This document shows, one piece after another, positions 44,967 to 53,849 of a DNA stretch of 64,000 nt; position 1 is the stretch's first letter, and every line of letters begins with the position of its first letter. Both the position numbers and the translations under genes were made by a program. This stretch comes from a bacterium (lineage in GTDB: Bacteria > Verrucomicrobiota > Verrucomicrobiia > Limisphaerales > UBA11358), in NCBI GenBank assembly GCA_021780905.1, contig JAJXXW010000085.1, positions 1-64,000 on the forward strand, read 5' to 3'. Below the pieces are notes generated by a model, which was not told the origin of the DNA, did not search any database, and saw only the letters and a list, made by a program, of their open reading frames with translations.

Positions 44967-47843
44967 ATGCGATTGTCAACCGGCTGTCACGCCGATAGCT
45001 TGGTGGCCGTGCTTTCCACGCAACAGATGTCGTTGCTGAACGCGGCAAATTGCGAGGTCGCGTTTGACAACCGCACGCGCCAGCTTTTAGCGACAGACGC
45101 TTCGCCCTACCAGATTGTCCCGGCGGCCGCGGCCTTCCCCAAAAACATCGGCGAGGCGGCGCATGTCATTCAAGCGGCTCTGTCCGCCGGTATTTCGGTC
45201 ACGCCGCGCGGCGGCGGCACCGGGCTGGCTGGCGGCGCGCTGGGCGACGGGCTGATTGTGGATTTCGCCCGGCACAACCGGGTCATCTGGGATTTCAACA
45301 AGGACGCCGCCACCGTCCGCGTCGGCGCGGGCGTGGTGCTGGACCAGCTCAACGATTATCTGAGGCCATTCGGCTTTTGCTTTGGGCCGGACGTGGCGAC
45401 GAGTTCGCGCGCCACCCTGGGCGGCATGATTGCCAACGACTCTTCCGGCGCTTACACCCCGGTTTATGGCACCACCGGGCAGCACGTCCGGGAAATTGAA
45501 ATTGTCATGGCGGACGGCAAGGTGACCCGCGTCGGCGCGCACCTGGAATCGCTGCATCGCCAGCGAATGCTCGTGGAGGACCTGGTCGCGCTGAATTCAT
45601 TGCTGATCACCGAGCGGTTTCCCGACGGTCTGTTGAAGCGCTGGCCCGGCTACGGCCTGACCCGGGCGTTGAAAGAGCCGGGCAACCTGAACCACATGCT
45701 CTGCGGCAGCGAAGGCACGCTGGCCGGCATTTTTTCCGCCGAGTTAAGGCTCGTGCCGGTGCCCACGGAGCGCGGCGTCGGTTTGATTTTTTTCGACACC
45801 GTCATGGCGGCGCTGGCGGCCGCCCAGGAAATCATGCCATTGCAACCGGCCGCCATTGAGCACCTGGACCGGCCGTTGTTCGACCAGACGCGCGGGCAGC
45901 GGGAATTTCAAGCCGTGCGGGATCTGCTGGATCTCGACGCGCAACCGTGCGGGGCGATTTTGCTCGTGGAATTTTTTGCCGGGGCCAAAGAAAAGCTGGC
46001 GCAACTGGCGGCCATGCAAATCGGAAGCCGCCGGTTGATTTTGAAATCCAGCCGCGAACGCGAGCTCGTCTGGGCCATGCGCAAGGCCGGACTCTCGCTG
46101 CTCACCAGCCGCAAAGGCGGCGCCAAGCCGGCGTGCTTTATCGAGGATGCGGCGGTGCGGCCGCAGGATTTGGCGGCGTATGTTGGCGCCCTTCAGGAGC
46201 TCCTGCACCGGACCGGCGTCGAGGCGTCCTTTTACGGCCATGCGGCGGCGGGGCTGCTCCATGTCCGGCCCGTGCTCGATTTGCACAGCGGGCAGGACTT
46301 GAAAAAATTCCGGCAGATCGCCGACGAGTCAGCCGCTTTGGTTGCCCGGTTCAAAGGCTCGCTTGCGGGCGAACACGGCGTGGGCATCGCCCGCACAGAG
46401 TTTCTGAAAACGCAGGTGGGACTGGAATTGCACCGCGTGATGCGTGAAATCAAAAATTCATTCGACCCGAACAACCTGTTCAATCCCGGCAAAATCATCG
46501 GCGACGGCCGGTATAAAATTGACCGGCATCTGCGCCAGGGGCCGGATCCCAAGCCGGTTTTGCCATTCGCGCCCAAGCTCGCCTTTGCCGCGCGCGACGA
46601 ATCGTTCGTCGCCAATCTGGAGCAGTGCAACGGCTGCGGCGGTTGCACCAAATGGACGCCGACCATGTGTCCCACCTACATCGCCACCGGCGAGGAAGGC
46701 ATGTCCACGCGCGGGCGCGCGAATCTCATCCGCGCCGCGCTGGAGCTGCGCGATATCGCCGACCCGCTCCGCTCCGAAGAACTGGAATATGCGTTGAGCA
46801 ACTGCCTGGCCTGCCGCGCTTGCACCCGCGAATGTCCGTCCAACGTCAACCTGCCGCTGCTCAAAGCCGAGCTGCTCCACGCGCGCATCCGGCAGACGCA
46901 TCTGACCCAGCTGCAACGGCTGGTCAGTTCGGTGGACTCAATTGGCCGTCTGGGTTGCGCTTTTCCGCGCCTGGCTAATTTTCTGTTCGGCTCGCGCTCC
47001 GTGCGCCGCATTTTCTCCAAAATGTTCGGACTTTCCAACGAAAGGCCCACCCCGGAATTTGCCCGCGAGCGTTTTGACCGCTGGTTTGCCAGGCATCGCA
47101 GTGTCACATTGGCGAATCGCGGCGGCGTGATTTTGTGGGACGACACCTTTGTGCGTTATCACGAGCCGAACATCGGCCGGGCCGCCGTGACCGTGCTGGA
47201 AGCCGCCGGTTTTGCCGTCACCCTGGTCCAGCAAAGGAAATGCTGCGGCCGCCCCGCGTTCAGCGTTGGCAACCTGGACGAGGCGGAAAAGCTGGGGGTC
47301 CACAATCTGGCCCTGCTTGCCGCCACGTCCGGCACCGAACCGATCATATTTCTCGAACCATCCTGCTACTCCATGTTTGCGGAGGATTACCGGGAATTAA
47401 AGCTGGCTGGAGCCGGGGAAATTGCCGCGCGCAGTTTCCTGTTCGAGGATTTCATCGGACAACTGCTGGACCGCGAGCCGGCGGCGCTGCATTTCACGCC
47501 GCAGCACGAGCGGCTCGTGATCCACTCGCATTGCCATGCCCGGACGCTCACGGATGTGACCGCCATGCAACGGCTCGCCGCCCGTCTGCCTGGTCGCACC
47601 GCCACGCTGCTTGACACCGGCTGCTGCGGTATGGCCGGCGCGTTCGGCATGATGGAAACCCAATACGAACTGTCTCTGAAAATTGCCGGGCCGCTCATCC
47701 AGCAAATCACGAGCCAGCCATACGGCACCACCGCCGTCATTTCCGGCACAAGTTGCCGTCATCAGGTGCGCCACCTTGCGCCGGTGCGCATCAAGCACAT
47801 GGCGGAAGTGCTCGCCACCGCGCTCGGCGGAGAAATTGAATAA
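44967..47843 (+). CDS. FAD/Fe-S 2-hydroxyacid dehydrogenase (GlcD-GlcF fusion, YdiJ-like)
   Basis: A 958-residue fusion. An FAD-binding PCMH domain (about 50-250; VTPRGGGTGLAGGALGDGL) is followed by an FAD-oxidase C domain (to about 520; SLAGEHGVGIARTEFL), two 4Fe-4S motifs (CNGCGGCTKWTPTMCPTY near 553 and CLACRACTRECPSN near 613) and two CCG domains (KCCGRPAFSVG near 757 and GCCGMAGAFGMME near 885). This is the plan of YdiJ/D-2-hydroxyglutarate or D-lactate dehydrogenases. The substrate is not set by the motifs. The start at 44967 lies only 12 bp from the divergent double-SIS start; Met at 45027 is a good alternative that leaves room for a promoter. Confidence 0.88.
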   Translation: MRLSTGCHADSLVAVLSTQQMSLLNAANCEVAFDNRTRQLLATDASPYQIVPAAAAFPKNIGEAAHVIQAALSAGISVTPRGGGTGLAGGALGDGLIVDFARHNRVIWDFNKDAATVRVGAGVVLDQLNDYLRPFGFCFGPDVATSSRATLGGMIANDSSGAYTPVYGTTGQHVREIEIVMADGKVTRVGAHLESLHRQRMLVEDLVALNSLLITERFPDGLLKRWPGYGLTRALKEPGNLNHMLCGSEGTLAGIFSAELRLVPVPTERGVGLIFFDTVMAALAAAQEIMPLQPAAIEHLDRPLFDQTRGQREFQAVRDLLDLDAQPCGAILLVEFFAGAKEKLAQLAAMQIGSRRLILKSSRERELVWAMRKAGLSLLTSRKGGAKPACFIEDAAVRPQDLAAYVGALQELLHRTGVEASFYGHAAAGLLHVRPVLDLHSGQDLKKFRQIADESAALVARFKGSLAGEHGVGIARTEFLKTQVGLELHRVMREIKNSFDPNNLFNPGKIIGDGRYKIDRHLRQGPDPKPVLPFAPKLAFAARDESFVANLEQCNGCGGCTKWTPTMCPTYIATGEEGMSTRGRANLIRAALELRDIADPLRSEELEYALSNCLACRACTRECPSNVNLPLLKAELLHARIRQTHLTQLQRLVSSVDSIGRLGCAFPRLANFLFGSRSVRRIFSKMFGLSNERPTPEFARERFDRWFARHRSVTLANRGGVILWDDTFVRYHEPNIGRAAVTVLEAAGFAVTLVQQRKCCGRPAFSVGNLDEAEKLGVHNLALLAATSGTEPIIFLEPSCYSMFAEDYRELKLAGAGEIAARSFLFEDFIGQLLDREPAALHFTPQHERLVIHSHCHARTLTDVTAMQRLAARLPGRTATLLDTGCCGMAGAFGMMETQYELSLKIAGPLIQQITSQPYGTTAVISGTSCRHQVRHLAPVRIKHMAEVLATALGGEIE

Positions 47844-47996
47844 CCTTTGCCGGAAAAGTCAGGCGACAATCATTTCGGGCAGGAACTCTTGAGCGGGCAT
47901 CCCGGTTTGTTTGCCAATCGGCGGAAGAACCGGATCAAGCTGTCCGCCTTGTTTCATCTTCGGGATTTTTGATTGGCTGGAATCGGAAGTTGAAAT

Positions 47997-48596
47997 TTAT
48001 TTCAGTGAAGGCGATTCAATTTTTCGGCGCCACCAAAACATCCGCTCCTTGCCGGTGCGGTTGGAATACGAGCGCGGCGTCCAGTCGGCCAGCAGATCAA
48101 AGTGCGGGGTAAACCGCGCCACCTGCTCCGCGCGCGAGGTCGGGAACGGCGGACCGTCCGGGTCGCAGTCGAAATAATTCACGGCCAGATAATGTCCGTC
48201 CGGTTTCAGCCACCGCAAAACGGCGCGCACATAGTCGTCCCGCTCCGCCGGCGGGATGGCGCAGAACAGCGTGTGTTCAAAAATCCAGTCGAACGGCTGC
48301 GGCGGCTCGTCGCGGAGAAAATCGGCGAGCTGAAATTTTGCGGCCAGGCCGCCGGCCCGTGTTTTTTCTTCGGACAACTGGATTGCGCTCGGTGCGATGT
48401 CAAAACCATGGGCGTCAAATCCGGCTCGCGCAAATTCCCGGACATCGTGCCCCGTGCCGCAGCCGGGAACGCAGACAGCACCGCGCGGCAATTCGGGATG
48501 CGCGGCCAGAAAATCCACCAAGCCGGGCGACGGCGCGCCCTTTTCCCAGGACATATCCTTGGTCTGATAACGATGTTCCCAGTAGTCGCGCGACAT
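47997..48596 (-). CDS. SAM-dependent methyltransferase (thiopurine-methyltransferase-like)
   Basis: A 199-residue class I methyltransferase. The N-terminus YWEHRYQTKDMSWEKGAPSP is typical of the TPMT family, SAM motif I is CVPGCGTGHDVREFARAGF, followed by HGFDIAPSAI, and IFEHTLFCAIPPAERDDY is the family post-motif. Substrates of bacterial members include metalloid and thiol compounds, but no specific one is implied here. The start at 48596 (MSRDYWEHRY) is chosen because it lies four bases after the lolD stop, while the upstream Met at 48614 would overlap lolD. Last gene of a minus-strand operon with the Lol genes. Confidence 0.85.
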   Translation of the reverse strand: MSRDYWEHRYQTKDMSWEKGAPSPGLVDFLAAHPELPRGAVCVPGCGTGHDVREFARAGFDAHGFDIAPSAIQLSEEKTRAGGLAAKFQLADFLRDEPPQPFDWIFEHTLFCAIPPAERDDYVRAVLRWLKPDGHYLAVNYFDCDPDGPPFPTSRAEQVARFTPHFDLLADWTPRSYSNRTGKERMFWWRRKIESPSLK

Positions 48597-48600
48597 AGGA

Positions 48601-49281
48601 TCAGGCGTTGGCAATCATACCGTCCACCAATTCAATGACGCGCGGCGCCAGCGCCGCCACCCGGGCATCGTGCGTGGCGATGACGAGCGTGGTCTGTTTT
48701 TCCGTCCGGAGCGACTGGAGGAGATCCATGATTTCGCCGCCGGTGTGCGAATCCAGATTGCCCGTCGGCTCGTCGGCCAGCAGCAGCACCGGTTCGTTGA
48801 TGAGCGCGCGGGCGATGGCCACGCGCTGCTGTTCGCCGCCGGAAAGTTCGGATGGCTTGTGGTCCAGCCGATCTTTCAGGCCGACCCGCGCCAGCAATTC
48901 CGTCGCGCGCGACCTAGCGACCGCCGGAGGAATCCGCGCGATGCGCGCCGTGAGACAGACATTCTCCAGCGCGCTCAACTCCGGCAACAGATGATACGAT
49001 TGGAAAACAAAACCCACGCTGCGGTTGCGGAAATGCGTGAGCCTGCTCTCGGCGAAACCCGACAGTTTTTGGCCGCAGAAAATGATTTCGCCGTCGTTCG
49101 GCGTGTCGAGGCCGCCGATGAGATGCAGCAACGTGCTCTTGCCGGCGCCAGATGCGCCGCGTAGCGCGAGGAAATCGCCGCGCGCGATCTCCAAGTCCAC
49201 GCCGCGCAGGACCTCCAGCGAACGCCGGCCCATGACGTAGGTTTTGGTGAGTCCGCGGGCGGACAGCAGCAGTTCATTCAT
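48601..49281 (-). CDS. lolD: Lipoprotein-releasing ABC transporter ATPase LolD
   Basis: A 226-residue ABC ATPase. Walker A is [18 protein letters not shown], the Q-loop region is [18 protein letters not shown], the signature is [20 protein letters not shown] and Walker B is [14 protein letters not shown]. The ENV-x-L-P spacing is that of the LolD/MacB group, which works with an LolC/E permease to extract lipoproteins from the inner membrane. Its start overlaps the end of the permease gene by eight bases. Confidence 0.94.
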   Translation of the reverse strand: MNELLLSARGLTKTYVMGRRSLEVLRGVDLEIARGDFLALRGASGAGKSTLLHLIGGLDTPNDGEIIFCGQKLSGFAESRLTHFRNRSVGFVFQSYHLLPELSALENVCLTARIARIPPAVARSRATELLARVGLKDRLDHKPSELSGGEQQRVAIARALINEPVLLLADEPTGNLDSHTGGEIMDLLQSLRTEKQTTLVIATHDARVAALAPRVIELVDGMIANA

Positions 49282-50548
49282 AACGCAACGCCTCCACCGG
49301 TTTCAAGCGGCCCGCGCGGATGGCCGGCAGCACGCCGCCGAGCACGCAGATGACGAATGAGCTGACACAGATGATCGCCACGTCCCGCGGCGCAATGACT
49401 GCGGGCAGTTCGCCAAAGCCATAGACGGATGCGGGAAACAGTTCAAAGCCGGTCAGGCGGTTCATGAAATGCAGAAATTCGTTGCGATACGCCAGCGCCA
49501 GCATTCCCAGGCCGAGACCGGACGCCACGCCGATGACGCCGATGATGCCGCTCTGGCCAAGAAAGATGCCGGAGATTTGCAGGTTTGACGCGCCGAGCGC
49601 CTTGAGCATCCCGATCTCGCGCGTTTTCTGAACCACGAAAGTGATTTGCGCGCTCAAGATGCACAGCGCGGCCACCAGCACGATGAAAAACAGCAGGTAG
49701 AACATGACGTTTTTCTCGACGATGAGCGCGTTGAGGATGCCGGAATTCTGTTCCATCCAGGTTGAAATCACATAGTCGCCGCCCAGCGCCCGGCTCAATT
49801 CGATTTTCACCGCGCCGGCCTGATACGGATCGTTCAGCATGATGAACAAACCGTGGACCGAGTCATTCAGGTCATACAAATCCTGCGCGTTGTCCAGCGA
49901 CGTCACAATGACGCGGGCGTTGTATTCGTAATAGCCGGCGTCGAAGATGCCGCGCACCTCGTAATCATCCGGCAGAATCGCCTCGTCGCTCTGGTGGTCG
50001 TGTGCGGCCTTCATTCTCTTGATTTCACGCGCGGAATAAATCGAAAGATGATCGCCCACCGCAAGATGCAGGTTGCTGGCAAAATCCACGCCCACGATCA
50101 GGCCGCGCCCACTCAAATCAAATTTTCCTTCCACCAAGTCATGCGGCAGATTGCTGATTTTCCCCTCCGTCACCGGATCAATGCCGCGGAGCATCGGCGC
50201 GTCCTGGAGCGTGGCATGGTTCGTGTCGCCGGTTGTCTCCACGAGCACCGGGCCGAACACAAACGGAGAAACGCCGCGGACATGCTGGTTTTGCGAAATG
50301 GTTTTGGCGACCGCCGCATAATTCTTCATCGTCGTGCCGAACTGCGCGACAGTGAGATGCGCGTTGAAGCCGAGAATCTTGTCGCGCAGGTCATGGTCGA
50401 ACCCGCTCATGACGCTGATGACGATGATCAGCACCGCCACGCCCAGCGCCACGCCGAGGATGGAGATGAGCGTGATGACCGAGACAAACGTCCGTTTGGG
50501 CCGCAGATAACGCAGCGCGAGGAAAAGTTCAAACGGCAGTCGAGACAT
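49274..50548 (-). CDS. Lipoprotein-releasing permease LolC/E
   Basis: A 424-residue permease with the LolCDE topology: one helix near the N-terminus (VITLISILGVALGVAVLIIV), a large periplasmic domain (about 50-265) and three C-terminal helices. The opening FELFLALRYLRPKRTFVSVI and VISVMSGFDHDLRDKI are LolC/E signatures, and VQKTREIGMLKALGAS is the coupling helix that contacts LolD. The start at 50548 (MSRLPFELF) is preferred over 50641. Only one permease gene is present, so a homodimer or a LolF-like single permease is likely. Confidence 0.92.
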   Translation of the reverse strand: MSRLPFELFLALRYLRPKRTFVSVITLISILGVALGVAVLIIVISVMSGFDHDLRDKILGFNAHLTVAQFGTTMKNYAAVAKTISQNQHVRGVSPFVFGPVLVETTGDTNHATLQDAPMLRGIDPVTEGKISNLPHDLVEGKFDLSGRGLIVGVDFASNLHLAVGDHLSIYSAREIKRMKAAHDHQSDEAILPDDYEVRGIFDAGYYEYNARVIVTSLDNAQDLYDLNDSVHGLFIMLNDPYQAGAVKIELSRALGGDYVISTWMEQNSGILNALIVEKNVMFYLLFFIVLVAALCILSAQITFVVQKTREIGMLKALGASNLQISGIFLGQSGIIGVIGVASGLGLGMLALAYRNEFLHFMNRLTGFELFPASVYGFGELPAVIAPRDVAIICVSSFVICVLGGVLPAIRAGRLKPVEALRYE

Positions 50549-50841
50549 CGGCAAAGCGTAAAGACGCGGCCTGACGGTGTCAATTTTTGCTGATGAGGAT
50601 TTCAGCAGGGCCGGCCTTTCACCGACTGTTTGCCAGGTCAACGATGCCGCACCAGGAAATTTGCTTTACAATCCGCCGGGGACGTGGAAATTGGAGTGAC
50701 TCGCACAACCGGCACGGAAAATTCAACCACGATTATTTCAACCGCCATGCGCCGATTGCAGAATCGTTCTAATAAGCAGCCGCTTGGCGTGTCTAATCGG
50801 CGGGACGTCATGTTAAAATCGTTCACCGCCCCAAAATACTT

Positions 50842-52290
50842 ATGAAAAAACTGACTCCGATGTTTCTGTTTTCCCTCGTGTCCGCGGCCGTCGGCTTGAC
50901 GGCGAATGCCGAACCCGCGCTGACCATCTACAACCAGAACTTTGCCGTCGTGCGCGACACCGTGCCGCTCGACCTGAAGGCCGGCGCGAACGCCGTCGTC
51001 TATTCCGGCGCCACCGCGCAGGTGGAACCGGATTCAGTGATTCTGCGCGATCCCAGCGGCAAACATTCGCTGCAAATCCTCGAACAGAATTACCGCAACG
51101 ATCCCGTGTCGCAGGAATTGCTGCTCTCGCTGTTCGAGGGCAAGACAATTGATTTTGAAAAAATGCGGCTGAAAGACAACACGCAGGTCACGGACATCAT
51201 TCACGGCAAGGTCATCCGCAGCGGCTTCGTGCCCGGCGGCGGCAACGAACAGCCCATCATCGAAGTGAACGGCAAACTGCAATTTTCCCTGCCGGGCCAG
51301 CCGCTGTTTCCCGACCTCGGCAATGACACGATTCTCAAGCCGGCGTTCAACTGGCTGTTGCAATCGGACAAGTCCGGCGTGTTCGACGCGGAAGTCGGCT
51401 ACGTCACCGGCGGCTTCGACTGGAGCGCGAGCTACAATCTCGTTTCGCCCGAAAAAGGCGATTACTGTGATTTCGTCGGCTGGATCACGATGAACAACAC
51501 CAGCGGCAAGACGTTTGAGAACGCCAAGATCAAGCTGATGGCCGGCGACGTGAACAAAATTCAGCCGCAAAACCGGCCGATGCTGATGATGAGAGCGATG
51601 TCGGCGATGCCAATGGCCGACCAAGCGCCCGCCGTCAGCGAGAAAGCCTTCGACGAATTTCATCTTTACAGCATCGCCCGCGAAACGACCCTGCACGACC
51701 ACGAGACGAAGCAGGTGGAATTTGTCCACGCGGAGAAAATGTATGCGCCGACGATTTACGTCTATGACGGCGCGGAAGGCTACCGCTTTTACGGACTGAA
51801 TTACGACCAGGGTTACGGCCAGTCCGGCAACAAAAAAATCGCCGTCATGCGCGAGTTCAACAACGCCGAAACCAATCAGCTCGGCATCGCGCTGCCCGCC
51901 GGCAAGCTGCGCTTCTATCGCCGGGATGCCGACGCGCAGTTGCAGTTCGTCGGCGAGAACACCATTGACCACACGCCGCGCAAGGAATCGGTGCGCGTCA
52001 CCACTGGAAATGCTTTTGACCTCGTCGGCGAACGCAAGCAGACGAACTTTCGTGTGGACACCGCCGACAAATGGATTGACGAGTCGTTTGAAATCAAGCT
52101 GCGCAACCGCAAGAAAACCGACGTGGTGGAAATCCGCGTCGTCGAGCATCTCTACCGGTGGAGCAACTGGGAGATCACCGCCAAGTCGGATGACTTCATC
52201 AAGAAAGATTCGCAGACCATTGAGTTCCGCGTGCCGGTGAAGCCGGACGAGGAAAAGGCCGTGACCTACACCGTGCATTATTCGTGGTGA
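50842..52290 (+). CDS. DUF4139 domain secreted protein
   Basis: A 482-residue protein with a signal peptide (MKKLTPMFLFSLVSAAVGLT, cleaved near ANA-EPA). The mature part begins ALTIYNQNFAVVRDTVPLDL and continues with FDWSASYNLVSP, the DUF4139 core (WITMNNTSGKTFENAKIKLM), and C-terminal beta strands (YRWSNWEITAKSDDF). The family is beta-rich, exported and of unknown function. It has no obvious partner here; the SGNH gene follows after 149 bp. Confidence 0.85.
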   Translation: MKKLTPMFLFSLVSAAVGLTANAEPALTIYNQNFAVVRDTVPLDLKAGANAVVYSGATAQVEPDSVILRDPSGKHSLQILEQNYRNDPVSQELLLSLFEGKTIDFEKMRLKDNTQVTDIIHGKVIRSGFVPGGGNEQPIIEVNGKLQFSLPGQPLFPDLGNDTILKPAFNWLLQSDKSGVFDAEVGYVTGGFDWSASYNLVSPEKGDYCDFVGWITMNNTSGKTFENAKIKLMAGDVNKIQPQNRPMLMMRAMSAMPMADQAPAVSEKAFDEFHLYSIARETTLHDHETKQVEFVHAEKMYAPTIYVYDGAEGYRFYGLNYDQGYGQSGNKKIAVMREFNNAETNQLGIALPAGKLRFYRRDADAQLQFVGENTIDHTPRKESVRVTTGNAFDLVGERKQTNFRVDTADKWIDESFEIKLRNRKKTDVVEIRVVEHLYRWSNWEITAKSDDFIKKDSQTIEFRVPVKPDEEKAVTYTVHYSW

Positions 52291-52439
52291 CGACTCCCGC
52301 TCTTGGTTGAACTTGCGGCAGGTTGAAATATTTCTCGTGGTTCAAATCAGATGGACAATCGGCGGCTACGAATTATGCTCGGGCCGTGAACCATTTTGCC
52401 CGATAAATACGCGCCCCAATTTTTCAACAATTCAAACTC

Positions 52440-53780
52440 ATGAAAAAACTTCGCCGTCATTCTTTCCTCTCCGTCACCCTTCTCGCCGTGGTCATCGCCC
52501 TGCAGTTGCCAGGCGCGGTGCGGGCAGCCGACTACGAGCCGAAGCCGACGAATTCTTATTTCCTCAAGTTCAATCCGCGCCAGGCTCCGGCTCCCGGCCC
52601 GTTGCTGCTCAAAGCAGGCGACAAGCTCGCCATCATTGGCGATTCAATCACGGAGCAGAAAATGTATTCCCGCCTCATTGAGACTTACCTGACGGCATGT
52701 GTGCCCGAACTCAAGATCACCGCGCGGCAATTCGGCTGGAGTGGCGAAACCGCCGAGGGTTTTCTCAAGCGCATGACCAATGATTGCCTGCGCTTCGAGC
52801 CGACCGTCGCGACGCTCTGCTACGGCATGAACGATCACCGTTACCGCACCTTCGACGTGGTGAACTCCCGGTGGTATGTGAAAAATTATTCCGCCGTGGT
52901 GGCCGGTTTGGAAAGCATCGGAACGCGCGTGGTGCTCGGTTCGCCGGGCTGCGTCGGCAAGGTGCCGGCCTGGACTCATTCCAATGCCTATACGCTCGAT
53001 GAACTGAACATCAATCTCCTGGCCTTTCGGGATCTGGACATTGACATTGCGAACCAATTAGGCGCCCGCTTTGCCGACGTTTTCTGGCCGATGTTCACGG
53101 CCGGTTATGAAGGACAGTCGCGCTACGGCACCGAGGAAAATCGCTACATGATTTCGGGCAAGGACGGGGTGCATCCGGGTTGGGCCGGTCATTTGGTGAT
53201 GGCCTACGCTTTCCTCCGGGCGATGGGACTCGACGGCGACCTGGGCACGCTGACCGTGGATCTCGGCGCGCAAACCGCCACCGCCACCGCCGGGCATACG
53301 GTGGAAAGTTTCAAGGACAACACGCTGACCGTCGTGAGCACCAAATATCCGTTTTGCGCCGGCGGTGAAACCAACAGCGACAATTCCGTCCGCTCCGGTG
53401 CCACGCTGGTTCCGTTTTTTGAAGAACTGAGCCGGTTCCGCCTCGTGGTTCAGAATGCCAGCGCCGCGCGGTATCAAATCATCTGGGGCAACACGACGAA
53501 CAGCTACACGGCGGCACAGCTCGCCAGCGGGGTGAATCTCGCCGCCGACTTCGTGGACAATCCGTTTTGCGACGCGTTCAAGCGGGTGGATGAGGCGGTG
53601 GCGGCCAAACAAGCTTACGAAACCACCCAGATCAAAACGGTTTTCCACGGCAAGGAAGCCAAAGCCGACATGGACAAGGCCGTCGCCGACACCGAAGCCG
53701 TGCGCGCTCCGCTGGCCCAAGGCATTGCCGCCGCAATGGTGCCGGTGCGGCACCGCATCGTCATTCAAGCGCTGCCGTAA
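52440..53780 (+). CDS. Secreted SGNH/GDSL hydrolase
   Basis: A 446-residue exported esterase-like enzyme. The signal peptide is MKKLRRHSFLSVTLLAVVIA, cleaved around VRA-ADY. Block I has the nucleophile Ser in IIGDSITEQKMYS, block III has YGMNDHRYRT, and block V has Asp and His in KDGVHPGWAGHLVM. The set of SGNH residues is complete. The C-terminal 180 residues are less typical and may be a beta-domain plus helix. It likely deacetylates a carbohydrate or acts on an ester outside the cytoplasm. A strong bidirectional terminator follows. Confidence 0.87.
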   Translation: MKKLRRHSFLSVTLLAVVIALQLPGAVRAADYEPKPTNSYFLKFNPRQAPAPGPLLLKAGDKLAIIGDSITEQKMYSRLIETYLTACVPELKITARQFGWSGETAEGFLKRMTNDCLRFEPTVATLCYGMNDHRYRTFDVVNSRWYVKNYSAVVAGLESIGTRVVLGSPGCVGKVPAWTHSNAYTLDELNINLLAFRDLDIDIANQLGARFADVFWPMFTAGYEGQSRYGTEENRYMISGKDGVHPGWAGHLVMAYAFLRAMGLDGDLGTLTVDLGAQTATATAGHTVESFKDNTLTVVSTKYPFCAGGETNSDNSVRSGATLVPFFEELSRFRLVVQNASAARYQIIWGNTTNSYTAAQLASGVNLAADFVDNPFCDAFKRVDEAVAAKQAYETTQIKTVFHGKEAKADMDKAVADTEAVRAPLAQGIAAAMVPVRHRIVIQALP

Positions 53781-53799
53781 TCGCGATTCAAAAAGAAAG

Positions 53800-53826
53800 G
53801 AGCCGCGCAAAAGGTTTGCGCGGCTC
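53800..53826. terminator. Bidirectional intrinsic terminator
   Basis: GAGCCGCGCAAA (53800-53811) and TTTGCGCGGCTC (53815-53826) form a perfect 12-bp stem with a three-base loop between the convergent SGNH hydrolase and smc genes. On the minus strand the stem is followed by CTTTCTTTTTG, and on the plus strand by AACTTTTAG, so it can stop both. Confidence 0.9.
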
Positions 53827-53849
53827 AACTTTTAGAGTCTGGCCGTGAA

